In this document: piece by piece, positions 33,811 to 45,077 of the stretch
Layout: each line of letters begins with the position of its first letter
Numbering within the stretch: position 1 is the stretch's first letter
Origin: Aquarana catesbeiana
Taxonomy: Eukaryota > Chordata > Amphibia > Anura > Ranidae
Assembly: GCF_042186555.1 (NCBI RefSeq)
Contig: NC_133325.1
Coordinates: 96,286,110 to 96,350,109 of the forward strand
Reading direction: 5' to 3'
Length of the DNA: 64,000 nt
Program-made: the position numbers and the translations under genes
Notes under the pieces: generated by a model
Told to the model about the DNA's origin: nothing
The model's input: only the letters and a program-made list of their open reading frames with translations
Database searches by the model: none

Positions 33811-34540
33811 CAGTGGCGGCTGGTGCTCAAAATTTTTGGGCAGGCGCAAAAATTTTTTGAAAAAAAAAATCATCAATTGCAGCCACTGTTCCATCAAATG
33901 CTGCCATTGTGCCCTCAAACGCTGCCACTGTGCCCATCAAACGCTGCCACTGTGCCCATCAAACGCTGCCACTGTGCCCATCAAACACTGCCACTGTGCC
34001 CATCATATGCCGCTAGTGTGCCCATCATATGCAGCCAGTGTGACCCCCGCCCGCTCGCCGTCTGCCCAGCATTTACCCTGTCTCGGTGGGGCAGCGGGTG
34101 ACGACGACGAGCGGGGTCCTTCGTGCGTCTCCTGCCGTCTTCGTCTCCCGTCCTCTCCTCCTGATAGGCGTCCAATAGCGGCGCCTGTCGTTTCAGCCAA
34201 TCAGGTGACAAGTAACAAACCCGAGCACCTGATTGGCGGAGAGGCGGTTTAGTGTTAGGTACGCGAATATTCATTCACTTTTCTAACACAGCATGCCGCT
34301 CGGTCACCTTTTTTGATGCCTATTAGAGCCTATGGCTCTAATCAGGTACTTCAAAAACACCGCCCGCCGCTGTAATTCAGGCGCCCTGCGTCCGAAAAGG
34401 GGCCGGGAGCCTGAATAGGGGGTGGCAGCGGCGGCCATAGATAGATTCATGCAATGCATGAATCTATCTATTGGTGATAGAGGGGTTAGCAGGAGAGAGG
34501 GGGCGGTGTCCGTGCGCCCTTAATGCGTGGGCCGCCACTG
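33811..34540 (+). mobile_element. hAT-type element (CAGTGGCGGCTGGTG terminus)
   Basis: The left end is CAGTGGCGGCTGGTGCTC; the right end reads CAGTGGCGGCCCACGCATTA on the reverse strand. The TSD is degraded. The interior has a 22-bp minisatellite (33890-34035). A relative in reverse orientation lies at 56743-57267. Confidence 0.8.
33890..34035 (+). repeat. 22-bp minisatellite, about 7 units
   Basis: Unit CAAACGCTGCCACTGTGCCC plus AT, with the rightmost units diverged (CATATGCCGCTAGTGTGCCC). Confidence 0.92.
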
Positions 34541-34901
34541 GGTAAGCCATATTATATAATTACCTGTAGGTATAAATAAAAAAGTGGACTTTACTACTGC
34601 TTTAACTAGTTTGACTCTAGAGCTAATTTCTTTATTTTTTGCACACATGGAATAATCCTTTTTATAGCAATAAAATTACTTAAACCCCCCGAAAATTATA
34701 AGAGACCCTGTAGAAAGAAGCATGATAGTTGCAAATATTTTTGTAACATAATATTTGTGCGACTGTTTATTAAATGCAAATTTAAACAATGAGGTTGTGT
34801 CAAGTAAATACATACCAAACATGGCAAGTTTCAAAATTGCGTGCGCCTGTGACATCGCAAAAAACAAAGGTACCCAAAAATCTCCATAGCTAATGCTTTA
34901 A

Positions 34902-35169
34902 GGCCGGGTTCACATATGTGCAAATTGGATGCAGGTTTCCCCGCATCTAATTCGCATGACATGCGAGTGCGCCCGGATTGCAATGGAGCTGGTCCACACA
35001 GGTCCGGGACTGCCATGGTCCGCATTCCAAAAGGATCCTGTGCGTCTTTGGGTCCAGTTCAGGTGCAAATTCAGGCAAAAATTCGGACCTGATTCGCACC
35101 TGAACTGGTGAACAGGGACGCACCGCACTGCATGCTGGGAACCGCAGCTGCACATATGTGAACCCAGCC
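34902..35169. mobile_element. Harbinger-like MITE, 268-bp family, TSD TAA
   Basis: Begins GGCCGGGTTCACATATGTG and ends CACATATGTGAACCCAGCC, flanked by TAA at 34899-34901 and 35170-35172. Same family as 9729-9996, reverse orientation. Confidence 0.85.
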
Positions 35170-35348
35170 TAAAAGCTTTTACAGTTCATCAGTTCAGAGT
35201 TAACCAGGAGCTGTTCTACTGACCTCACTAATGTTTACAGGTGGGATCGAGCCATAGATTTGCCTCGCTCTCACACCCCTCTTAATCCTGAAGCTGGTGG
35301 TTGTGGCCCCAGTCTCCCAGTAAGTGTGGGAGAGCCCAAGAACCGGTA

Positions 35349-35364
35349 AGGGGGGGGGGGGGGA
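35349..35364. repeat. Poly-G run
   Basis: A run of about 14-15 G, prone to sequencing and assembly error. Confidence 0.8.
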
Positions 35365-36300
35365 CTTTGCACTGCGCCGTCCGCTCTGTGAAAGTGTTCG
35401 GTGGCCATAGAGCCACCACATAACTTTCACTTTTAAGCCAGAAACCGGCCAAACAAAACAGACACAGGCTGATGGCTGCTACTTCAGCCATCAGCTTGTA
35501 ATTAACCATTCACTCTTGGGATGTACGTAGTCGATCTAATGACTGACTTCAGTCGAATGGTATTGTTGGAAGATTTTAATGCAATAAGTGGTTGCAGCAC
35601 TCATTAATGTATTCCTGCATCCACCTTGCTTGTGTGGATATGGGAATCCGTTTTTTGTTTTTTTTACCAGCCTGCTGGCTGATCAATAAAAAGGACCCAT
35701 CCATCGGCGTGTGGAGGGGGTGTGCCAGGTGTGCCTGAGCACACACTAATCACTCTGTGCGGTACCAAATCCCCCCTACTTTTCCTGGGCTTCCCCCCAT
35801 GTTTTCCCCCTCCTGCAGTACTGCTGGCTTCCTTCCTCTCCTCTCCCCTCTGCTACTGCAGGGATGTTTCAGGAAGGAGAGCGGGGAAAAGGGCTAGTCA
35901 ATATGTCATTTACCAGCCCCTTCCTTTTCTAAATGAACATAGTGAACACACTCACTCGCTGTGTTCATTCATAACTGAAGTATAGTAAACTGGGTTTACT
36001 ATGCTTCAGTTTGCGAATGAACAGGAAGCTGCTCAGCACAGAGCACTTCCCATTCATTCACTGTTCAGGGCAGCTGAGGCTGCAGAGAATGCAGGCCTCT
36101 TGAACCCATTGGGAAAGAGAGCCCTGACTGATGGGGGCATAACCAGGGCGGAGTATGGTGACTAGGGGTCACGGTGGATTGGTGGGGGGACGGGGTGGGG
36201 TTGGGCCTGAGCTCACTAAGGCGATTGCCCCAGGGGATTCTGATTCAGATTACCTTTACCCACCCGCGCGGATGGCGGGGGGGTCCTGAGCGGCCGATCC

Positions 36301-37071
36301 GTGGGTTCCTCCGCCAGGCATTCATCAGGCACGAAGGGGAGGAGGAGGCGGATCGGTTCGCCGGCCACCGCTGCGTCCTCTGCTGCTGTGAGCGGCGTTT
36401 GTGATGCTCGCTCCGCCGGGGACTTGGAGCCGGATCGGCTCCACCTGGTGGACGCGACGCTCCCTTTGCCTGACTGGGCGGGAGATTTGAATCTCCACAC
36501 ACCACAGCTGGATACTAGAAACGCTCACAGCAGTGTGGTGTGTGGAGATGGAAATGAGTGGTCGCAGCTGTATCCCCCTGCGCCCGCCTGGGCGGGCATG
36601 CTGTCACAAGTGCAGGATCTATCCTGCGGAGCTCCTTCTGTGCCCGGCAGGGCAGGGGACAGGTCTCTTCCCTCCACGTCCCAGGTTGCGGGGGTTGGCG
36701 CAAGGCACATCTCCCCTGCGCCCGACGGGGCGGGCAATGTGCAGTTAACCCCTCCCCCTCTGATACCCCGTGCCCACCGGCAGCCTCCTGCTCCCCGCAG
36801 GGCGGAGGCCAGCCGGGTGCGTTTGACCTCCACCCCGTCGGTGGGGCAACCGCTCCCCTACGTGCCCATCCGGGCTGGCGGTCCTGATGGGATGCCCGCA
36901 TCGGTTGCCCACCCTCGTCCCCCTGCGCCCGTCAGGGCAGGAGATCTCGGCTCCAGACCAGTCAAGCAAGAGGAGCTGGCAGGTGTCCCTGCCGTTGCTC
37001 AGCCTCTGTCCATGGTCAGTCGGATTCGACCGGGTCCGTGGTTGGACCCCCGCCCTTGGACCTTTCCTTGA
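36301..37071 (+). pseudogene. DIRS/Ngaro gag-like N-terminal region
   Basis: 256 codons, rich in Pro, Arg, Ala and Gly, with recurring short phrases such as APAWAGM, APDGAGN and PAPVRAG about every 25-45 residues. It has no known catalytic motif and is assigned to gag only by position. It is followed by stops and frame changes before the zinc-knuckle part. Confidence 0.6.
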
Positions 37072-37302
37072 GTCGGGACAGCCCAGCAGATTACGCAGGC
37101 CGCCTATGCTTACAGTCTTCTGGAATCGCCTTGGAATCAGATTCGCCGCCGGGCCCGGTGGCCGATCATCCATCACCCGTGATGCCTCCTCGACCAAGTG
37201 AGTATGACTGCGAGTTAATTTGGGGTAGAGCTGCTGATGCTTCCGTATCGGGCCCGGAGGACCGCATAGCGTCGGTTGTGAAATCAGTTCTCTCCAGTAT
37301 GG

Positions 37303-37815
37303 GTGTCTCGGGATCGCCCAACCCCACCTCCGCTTATGGGGGTGCGTTGTGGGCAGTGGCGCCGACGGGCACCCATTTGGCGGAAGAGACGAAAGAATAG
37401 ATATGGCGTTGCGAATTCTTGCGAATTCTTACCCTCGTTCCGGTTCCCGGAGTTGGCCACTTCGTTATTTTGCTATTTAGACCTTATTTGGGGTGCATAC
37501 AAGGTCTACGGGGGTCAGTGCTGGTTCCATTATGACACTCAATTTTGGCAAAAAATGGCGGCACGTCAGGAATTTCGTTTTGATTGTCAGGACGGTAGCC
37601 TGTGGTTGCTGCTTATGTGCCCTCACAGGCCTTCGTCCTTTCAGTCCGCGGCCGGCGCCCCTCAGTCCGGAGCGTCGGCCGCTCCAAAGAAGGGTATCTG
37701 CTGGCTTTTCAACGAAAGCCACTGCAAGTGGTACTCAGCCTGTCGTTTCAGGTATGAGTGCTCCAGTTGCGGAGGGGCTCACCCCGCCAGTAGGTGTTTT
37801 CGAAAAGGCAAATAA
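37303..37815 (+). pseudogene. DIRS/Ngaro gag C-terminal part with Cys-rich knuckle
   Basis: 170 codons ending in a Cys-rich domain, C-X7-C-X5-C-X5-C-X2-C, then GGAHPASRCFRKGK, the usual end of gag-like proteins in DIRS and Ngaro elements. It overlaps the RT frame downstream, as typical. Confidence 0.8.
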
Positions 37816-38650
37816 TCGCTTTCCAGACCCGGCGCCAAGACTGACCTTCCTAAGCCGGAGGACGCCGGTGAACGTCATAGAGATGCTTCCCTGGCTAGAC
37901 CGGTACCCCCTTCGTAGAGAGGCCCTGATTCTGCGGGACGGCTTGGACCGTGGTTTCTGGATCCCCTTTACCCCGTCAGACGCCCCGAACATGTCTCAAA
38001 ATTTAAAATCGGCGGAAGAATTCGAGTCCGTCGTGGCCGAGAAGCTCCAGAGGGAATTGGAACTGGGAAGAATGGCAGGCCCCTTTGATCTCCCTCCTTT
38101 CCACAACCTGAGGGTATCTCCTCTCGGTGTGGTCCCAAAAAAGGCGGAGGGAAAATTTTGCCTCATTCATCACCTTTCCTACCCTTCTGGCTCCTCGGTG
38201 AACGATGGCATTGACAGGGAGGAATCCAGAGTGCACTATGCGTCCTTTGACAGGGCGCTTCAGCTGGTTAGGGCAGCGGGGCAGTCTGCCCTTCTGGCAA
38301 AAGCGGACATTGAGTCCGCATTTCGCCTCCTCCCAGTCCATCCGGACTGTTTCCACCTCCTGGGTTGCTACTTCCAGGGTAGCTATTTTTTCGACATGTG
38401 CCTTCCTATGGGTTGTGCCATCTCATGTTATTTTTTTTTTTTTGAGCTATTTAGTAGCTTCCTTGACTGGGTGGTCACCCAGGAGGTGGGTATTCAGTCC
38501 CTTCTGCATTATCTCGATGACTTTCTTTTTGTGGGTCCAGCGGGCAGTGTCTGCGTCTGCTCACTGTTTTTCAGGATACATGCCGGCTTTTCGCCGTCCC
38601 ACTGTCCGCTGACAAGACGGAGGGCCCCGTCACAGTCCTGTCGTTTTTAG
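37493..38650 (+). pseudogene. DIRS/Ngaro reverse transcriptase, frameshifted
   Basis: The frame is open for 385 codons; RT homology begins around 37880 (LPWLDRYPLRREALIL). Visible motifs are SPLGVVPKKAEGKFCLIHHL, LAKADIESAFRLLPVHPDC (motif A with catalytic Asp) and YLDD at 38510-38521 (motif C). A frameshift just after YLDD diverts the frame; the correct continuation resumes in another frame near 38600. Confidence 0.88.
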
Positions 38651-39447
38651 GCATTGAGATAGACACAGTGGCGATGGTTTTTAGGTTGCCTAGTGACAAG
38701 TTGTCCAGGCTCCTCTCGTTGGTCCGCTTGGCGAAAGGGGCGAAGAAATTACAGCTGAAACAGCTACAGTCGTTGCTGGGTCATCTGGTTTTCGCCTGTA
38801 GGGTCATCCGGATGGGGAGGGCCTTCTGTAGGCGTCTGTCATGGGCCATGAAGGGCATAACTGCCCCTCACCACTACGTCAGGATCACCAAGCCTATGAG
38901 GGATGACTTGGGGATATGGCTATCATTCTTGCAGACTTACAATGGACAGTCGTGCTGGTTGCGGGAGGAAGTGCCGAACCCACAGCTGGAGTTATATACC
39001 GGTGCTGCAGGCTCCTGTGGGTTCGGCGCTTTCCTTCAAGGGGAATGGGCTGCTGAACGCTGGCCGGCCTCATGGGCCCACATGGATTTGTTGCGCAACC
39101 TCACCCTGCTGGAGCTGTTTCCAATTATTGTTGCTGTTGAGCTCTGGGGTGAACGGTTGCACAATCACCAGGTGGTCTTCTGGTCAGATAACATGAGTGA
39201 GGTGCAGGTGGTGAACAAACAGTCAGCCAGTTCTCCTCCGGTCATTTCGTTGCTACGGTTTTTAGTTTTAAAATGTTTACATTTCAACATCTGCGTTAGG
39301 GCTAGGCATGTTCCGGGTGCCTCTAATGATATTGCCTATGCTCTTTCTCGTCAACAGTTCTGCCGTTTTCGAACACTGGCTCCGATGGCTTCTTTGGAGG
39401 GCCTCCCCTGTCCGGCCCACTTATGGAACCTCGTTTCCGGCGTTTGA
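38600..39447 (+). pseudogene. DIRS/Ngaro RT connection and RNase H, catalytic residues altered
   Basis: Continues the RT (GIEIDTVAMVFRLPSDKL, LQSLLGHLVFACRV) into RNase H. The expected first Asp (YTD) is YTG, codon GGT at 39001-39003. Glu in LLELFP and Asp in WSDN remain. The last Asp in the usual IADALSR is Tyr (IAYALSR, codon 39337-39339). RNase H is therefore predicted to be inactive. Confidence 0.85.
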
Positions 39448-40220
39448 CAGAGCTCCTTCGGTCGTCGCTTTCTTCGCGGACATGGGCGGCGTACTGCCGA
39501 GTTTGGCATGAGTGGGTCCAGGCGTCGGGCGGTGAGTTCAACATTTATTCCCCGGATGATCGTCATTTAACCTTATTTGCCTATTTAGTCTTTCTGTCGG
39601 AAAAAGGCATCTCCGGGTCGACAGTTTCATCCGCGTTGTCGGCCCTGTCATTTTGGTTTCAGCTCCTGGGGTGGGAGGATGTAACTAAAGCCTTCCCTGT
39701 CCGGCGGGTTGTCCGGGGTTGGAAGCGGGTTACGCACCTCCCGGACACCAGGCGCCCTATTTCTATTCAGGTTCTTTTGGGCATCTTGTCTCTTCTTCCG
39801 AATGTGTGCTCATCGGAATATGAGACCCTCCTTTTTCGGGTAGCCTTTTCTTGGGCTTTCTTTAGTGCCTTTCGCATCGGTGAATTGATGTCCAAATCAA
39901 AATTGGCCCCGGGGGGAATCCTATGGGAGGACGTGTCGTACCGCAGTGTCACGATTTTCTTGCGTTCATCCAAGACTGATTGTTTTGGCAGGGGTCGCCG
40001 GGTAGTCTTGCATTATTGCGGCGGCCCCTTTTGTCCGGTGTCCCTGGCCCTCTCTTTCGTGCCTTCGCGCCCCCTGTCCCCTACATTTTTGGTGACCTTG
40101 CCAGCAAAACACGGCGGTAAGAGGTACGCCCTTCATGCTAATTGGGAGATAGATGGCAGTCCGGCACTTATGGTAAGGACAGGCCCCTCAGTTATCTCCC
40201 TTTTCACCAGTCGGAATTGA
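39423..40220 (+). pseudogene. DIRS/Ngaro tyrosine recombinase, C-terminally truncated
   Basis: 265 codons. The N-terminal SAM-like core-binding region (SSRTWAAYCRVWHEW) and the first catalytic Arg in FRIGEL (codon 39873-39875) are present. The HxxR and nucleophile Tyr boxes are missing; after PAKHGGKRY the frame runs into unrelated sequence. It overlaps the RNase H frame by 25 nt. Confidence 0.85.
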
Positions 40221-40493
40221 GTGCTCACAGTGCTACTGTGACTGGCACTGTGAAATGTTAAATGTTATGTTTAAGTTGTTAAAGAGTTGAATTTAATAAA
40301 AGCTGTGGCCTTGCCCTTTCCAACATGAATGGTGGTAAGTGGTCTTTATTGATGGGAAGAAGGGGTAAGGTCTAAGTTGGATGGATCATGGTATGGACCT
40401 GGGTTTATTGCACCTCAGCAGTCAAGGCATGTGGGTTTGAGCTTTGGGGTGCACACACTAATCCAATAGGCTGCACACACCTATGGACCCATC

Positions 40494-40839
40494 TATGCCC
40501 AGTCCAGAATCCCTGGACCTGAGTTGCAGCTATGTTTACCTCTGTGGACCTTTTGAAGGTCTTTATTGTAGGATTTATAATTATTTATACATGATGGAGA
40601 AATCAGAAGGATCCATTTTTTGCAGTCTTGCCCTCTACGAAGAAATAAAGTTGCATAGCGATACAAAACCATGTAAAACATACAAGTTTGCCCTAGGTGA
40701 ACTTACATATTTGTGCTGTATAGAGTAGAGGGGGCAATGCTACTACTGGCTGTCTGGGGGAAAACAATAGCAACTGACCAGGAAATGTCAGCAAGCGTTG
40801 TTGGGAGGCCTACAATCATACTAATGTTCCCAACATTAA
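40494..40839. other. No gene recognised
   Basis: Short stretch between the split hAT and the next MITE. Nothing recognised. Confidence 0.4.
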
Positions 40840-41296
40840 AACCCCTTTCACACTGGCGCGGCAGGTCTGTTCGTTTAAGTGGCGCTTTACTGTTGTTTTA
40901 GCTGCACTTTTCAGGTGCTAGCGTGGGCGCATTTAACCTAGCTAGCGGCCGAAGAAAGGGTTAAAAGCGCCTGTGTTGCAGCACTTCTGAAGCGTTTTTT
41001 CAGGCGTCCTGCCAATTCATTTCAATGGGCAGGGGCGCTGTAGGAGCGCTGTATGCAGCGCTCCCACAACGCTCCAAAGATGCTGCTTGCAGGACTTTTT
41101 TTCCCGTCCTGCAAGCGCACAGGGGGCTCCCACGGCCACTGACAGTTCGGTCAGGGAGTGGAAGCCCCCTGGAGCCTGGTTAACTCCGGTCAGCTTGGTG
41201 TGAAAGCACTTTGGCTTTCACACTGGGGAGGCATGAGAGGCGCTTTTCATTTTTAGCACTAAAACGCCTGAAAAGCGCCTCAGTGTGAAAAGGGTC
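40840..41296. mobile_element. Harbinger-like MITE (CCCTTTCACAC family), TSD TAA
   Basis: Left end AACCCCTTTCACACTGG, right end CAGTGTGAAAAGGGTC, flanked by TAA at 40837-40839 and 41297-41299. The interior has GGCGCTTT and AGCGCTGTATGCAGCGCT. Confidence 0.8.
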
Positions 41297-41835
41297 TAAG
41301 GGTCAGATCGAGTGAGCAGTTGAAAATGTCTGCTTAAATGGAACCCTGTTATACAAGCTTACCTTGCTGACCTCTGCTTCTGAAAATGCTAGTCGCCTGG
41401 CTCTCATACCATTGCTTTGACTTTAAAAAATTGTGTGTCACTGAACAGAAATAAGTATACAGATAAGGAAAGCTGACTTTTATTTGCTGCATGCTTTTTC
41501 CAGGTCTGCAACTTATAAGTACTAAAGATAAAGTCGGACACATGCAGGCTCCCATCAGGTTAGAAAGCATTGTCAGAACAGCAATACTATAGTACTCTTG
41601 TGGTGGGTGGACTTTAAAGAAGAGCTCCAGAAATGTATTCACTTTAAAAAATCTGCTAGCTTATAAAGGGTTAAGGTCAAGAAGGTGTAAGCAACCACAA
41701 TGGCCTCACTCTTTTATTTACAAGTTACATGTTTACAGAGCGTTGTGCTTAAAATATAGTGACAGTTGTAAGGGTTGGTTCACCAGATCCGGTCGTGTTT
41801 TTATTCTGCATCAAAAATGCATGGGCAGCGTCTAA
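41297..41835. other. No gene recognised
   Basis: Non-coding sequence without a recognised repeat family. Confidence 0.4.
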
Positions 41836-42190
41836 CCACTTGCTGACTGGGCACTTTCACCCCCTTCCTGTCTAAGCCAATTTTCTGCTTTGCATGATAA
41901 TTGCATGGTCACGCGACACTGTACCCAAACGGAATTTTTAGCATTTTTTGCACACAAATAGAGTTTTCTTTTGGTGGTATTTAATCACTGTCACAATACA
42001 GTGAAAACCGCGCCGGTCCTGAGGAGCTGCGGGCAGGAGTTTTTAGGCGAAGCCACGGCTTCGGCCTAGTCCTTGGCCTCGCCTAAAAACTCCTGCCCGC
42101 AGCTCCTCAGGACCGGCGCGGTGTTCAGCAAAAAAAAAAAAACTCGATTCGAATCGTGAATCAAGTTTTTTTATTTGGAGAAAATCGCTT
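41836..42190. repeat. Ranid-type repeat fragment interrupted by a palindrome
   Basis: AACCACTTGCTGACTGGGC and CATAATTGCATGG-like strings followed by TTTTGGTGGTATTTAATCAC match the repeat at 3446-4487 (left part). The palindrome at 42008-42121 interrupts it, followed by an A-run and ATTCGAATCGTGAATC. Confidence 0.55.
42008..42121. repeat. Perfect 43-bp inverted repeat, GC-rich hairpin
   Basis: Arm 42008-42050 starts CCGCGCCGGTCCTGAGGAGC and its exact reverse complement occupies 42079-42121, with a 28-nt spacer. No mismatch is seen. The arms are GC-rich, in contrast to the AT-rich surround. A young insertion is likely. Confidence 0.95.
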
Positions 42191-43462
42191 AGCTCTAGTC
42201 CACAGGTACTCAAAAGGTACCTCTGATTACTAAAGTGGCGCTACTGTCATTACTTATTATGACCAGCTTTCATATGGTAATGGCACATGAGAAAATTGAA
42301 GAGCGATAGATGGTGATGAAAGTCCAGCAAGACACAGATGGTGGTCCTAATGTGGTTTAAAGATGTGCACCTCACACCAGACTCTGCAAGCTGTGCGTCA
42401 CACTCCCCTTAGGGGTTCTCACTCACCAGAAAGATGAACACATCAAGCTTTGATATGTTAAACACGGCTGTCTTCCACGTCATGGAGGGTGTCAGAACTT
42501 GTACTGGATTTCCCACAGGTACTCGGACAGAAAAAAGGGGGCTCAAATAGCGTAATTCCGTTTTTCTCTCCTGTTTATTTTAAACTCAATATGACATATT
42601 CCATATAATCCATCAATCAATTGGTACTTAAAATTAAAATTGTCAGCACTCAAAAAGGCGTCCTGCATAGCGCAGGACCCATGAGACAAACAAAACTAAG
42701 GAAGACAGCGTCCACCGCTTACTTCCGGTTTGTCTTTTCCTGGCCGTGAAACGCAAACGTCAATTCCCGGTCGCCGTATGGTCAGACTCTGACGCGTTTC
42801 GTCATCACGAGGGCATGGCCTTAAGGCGCGGCGTCCCGGTTTTTATACCAACACACTGCAGTGTAAATGTTAACCCTCCAAGTGCTAAAACAGCTCATAT
42901 CAACAGGTGCACATCGGCAGCCACCATTGCTTAACTTGGGGATCAGTATACACTCGGCTTAAAATGTATACCTGACTTATATATCCAGATATAACATACA
43001 CAGTGCATCCTTTTATAGCAAATTACTAGAATGAACATCTGATTAGATTGCTAGTGCATTATAGGGCCATTATCTCATTGCTGTCATCCCTATATTAAAA
43101 AACATATGGTAATTCATATACACAGAAATACGTACAACACTAGACTACACAGTAATTTAAAACAAATCTGTATATCTCAAATCTCATATTTTTCATATTT
43201 TCACAAATCTCATATAACACTAACATTATAAAAAGACATAAAATATAGCTTTATATACATGTAAGGACATATAAAAATATATATATCTATAAAACACTCC
43301 ATGTACATCTTATAAAAATACTTATAAACTTCTATACACAGGAAAAAATACCAGACAAGTCTAGAGCAGAGACCAAAGACTATACATGCTTGCATATTAA
43401 AATTCTGGTAGAGAATATACTGAATGTAAACTAAAAAGTCCAAAGTTTAGTGCAGAATAGCT
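42191..43462. other. Non-coding region downstream of a Penelope-like fragment
   Basis: AT-rich; on the minus strand it follows the GIY-YIG frame and may be the 3' part of the same element. GACGCGTTTCGTCATCACGA at 42791-42810 resembles the GAAACGCGTC tails seen on such elements. Boundaries not resolved. Confidence 0.4.
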
Positions 43463-43840
43463 TCAATAGTCGCTGGTGAAGTAGTTTATATCCAACTCCA
43501 CATTTAACCCTTTAGGGGTGAGAGTGTCGATTAAAAAAATCCAGTAAGTTTCACGTTTGGAGAGTTCCCTGACCATATTGGAACCTCTCCATACTGGTTT
43601 CACATGATCTACTCCCCGAAATTTCAGGCCTGAGGGGTCTTGATTATGATGAAGTTTGAAATGCAGCGACACATTATGGTCCTTAAACCCAAGTTTTATG
43701 TTCTGTATGTGTTCTGCAATACGAACCCTCAGAGGTCTTTTAGTGCGGCCCACATACATTAGCCCGCAAGGGCACTGCAAGACATACACTACATGTGTTA
43801 TATTGCATGTAATGAATTCTAATTCTACTACTTCAATTTT
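43463..43840 (-). pseudogene. Penelope-like element: GIY-YIG endonuclease domain fragment
   Basis: The frame is open from about 43840 to the stop at 43463. It shows VVYVLQCPCGLMYVGRTKRP (the GIY and YIG strands with the Cys-Pro-Cys-Gly insert of Penelope-like elements), RIAEHI, and a later RELSKRETYWIF with the conserved Glu, ending in LTPKGLNVELD. The RT domain is not seen upstream, so it is 5'-truncated. Read intact over about 125 codons. Confidence 0.85.
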
Positions 43841-44435
43841 TTTTAGTCACTGTGGTCATAAAAGAATGCTGCTTTGACTTCTACTAACCATCAAAAAAAG
43901 CAAATGAAATAAAAAAAAAAGAATGTTCTTAAAATGAAAATGTTCCCCCAAACTTCTTCCAGTGTATGGTCGACGTTAGTCTTCTACCATGTGTACTGTA
44001 AACATGTGCCATGTTCTTTTACAAAATGCTGTTTGTCCTGTTTGGAATCTCAGAGCTGCCGATCTGCATTTCACCGTCTATCTATATGAACGTGCTCCAG
44101 TGACAGTTGCATGTCATTGCTGAGGGTGAACTTCATAAAAGTGACAATCGTGGAACATGCCTGAGCAATAAACATCATACTTACCAACTGTCACGAATTT
44201 CCCAGGACATTCCCGGGATTTAGACCCTTTTCCCGGATTTAGCCATTCCTGGGAAATGTCCCGGGAAATTCTTATTTTAACCTCCCACCCTGCTGCCGTC
44301 TGTCTACGACCTGATGTGGGAAGGGGCGGGGGTGGGCGGCGCCGCAGCTCAATTGCTATTGCAGTGACCCGGCTATTTTGTCCCATCCTATTTAGTAATG
44401 GCGGCGGAGAGAGTCTCCACTGTTGGGAATGCCTG

Positions 44436-45068
44436 ATGTAAGGAAAGGGGGGGCTCCATTGGGGGATGCCTGGTGTAAGGACAGGACTCTGCTGGCAATG
44501 CCTGATGTAAGGGGGGACTCCGCTGTAATGCCTGATTTAAGGGGGGACTCTGCTGGCAATGTCTGATGTAAGGGGGGACTCCGCTGGCAATGTCTGATGT
44601 AAGGGGGGACTCCGCTGGCAATGCCTGATGTAAGGGGGGACTCCGCTGGCAATGCCTGATGTAAGGGGGGACTCCGCTGGCAATGCCTGATGTAAGGAAG
44701 GACTCTGCTGGCAACGCCTGATGTAAGGGAGGACTCTGCTGGCAATGCCTGATGTAAGGGGGGACTCTGCTGGCAATGTCTGATGTAAGGGGGACTCAGC
44801 TGGCAATACCTGATGTAAGGGGGGACTCAGCTGGCAATGCCTGATGTAATGGGGGACTCAGCTGGCAATGCCTGATGTAAGGGAGGACTCTGCTGGCAAT
44901 GCCTGATGTAAGGGAGGACTCTGCTGGCAACGCCTGATGTAAGGAAGGACTCTGCTGGCAATGCCTGATGTAAGGGAGGACTCTGCTGGCAATGCCTGAT
45001 GTAAGGAGGGATTTAGCTGGCAATGCCTGATGTAAGGAAGGAGTCAGCTGGAAATGCCTGATGTAAGG
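44436..45068 (+). repeat. 31-bp minisatellite, about 20 units
   Basis: Unit GGCAATGCCTGATGTAAGGG plus GGGACTCTGCT. Variants include CTCAGCTGG and AATGTCTG units clustered in runs. Several minus-strand frames appear open through it but are low-complexity products of the repeat. Confidence 0.96.
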
Positions 45069-45077
45069 TGGGGGACA

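Larger units (their letters stand above)
36160..40390 (+). mobile_element. DIRS-superfamily (Ngaro-like) tyrosine-recombinase retrotransposon, degenerate
   Basis: The order gag, reverse transcriptase/RNase H, tyrosine recombinase fits Ngaro-like elements. It is GC-rich against an AT-rich surround. The 3' end AATAAAAGCTGTGGCC near 40296 is typical of the group. I did not resolve the split terminal repeats, so both borders are approximate. Frameshifts and substitutions make it non-autonomous. Confidence 0.85.
35702..40485. mobile_element. hAT-type element split by a DIRS/Ngaro retrotransposon, TSD GACCCATC
   Basis: The left end CATCGGCGTGTGGAGGGGG then TGTGCCAGGTGTGCCTGAGC, and the right end GTGCACACACTAATCCAATA then GGCTGCACACACCTATG, match the family of 11567-11815. 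A perfect 8-bp TSD GACCCATC lies at 35694-35701 and 40486-40493, 4.8 kb apart. The middle is the retrotransposon at about 36160-40390. Confidence 0.88.

Noticed and set aside
36245..36901. Minus-strand proline/arginine-rich frames opposite gag
   Set aside because: GC-rich shadow frames of the retrotransposon with no motif.
44388..45023. Several minus-strand frames with HQALPAESPLTSG repeats
   Set aside because: Products of the 31-bp minisatellite in different frames.
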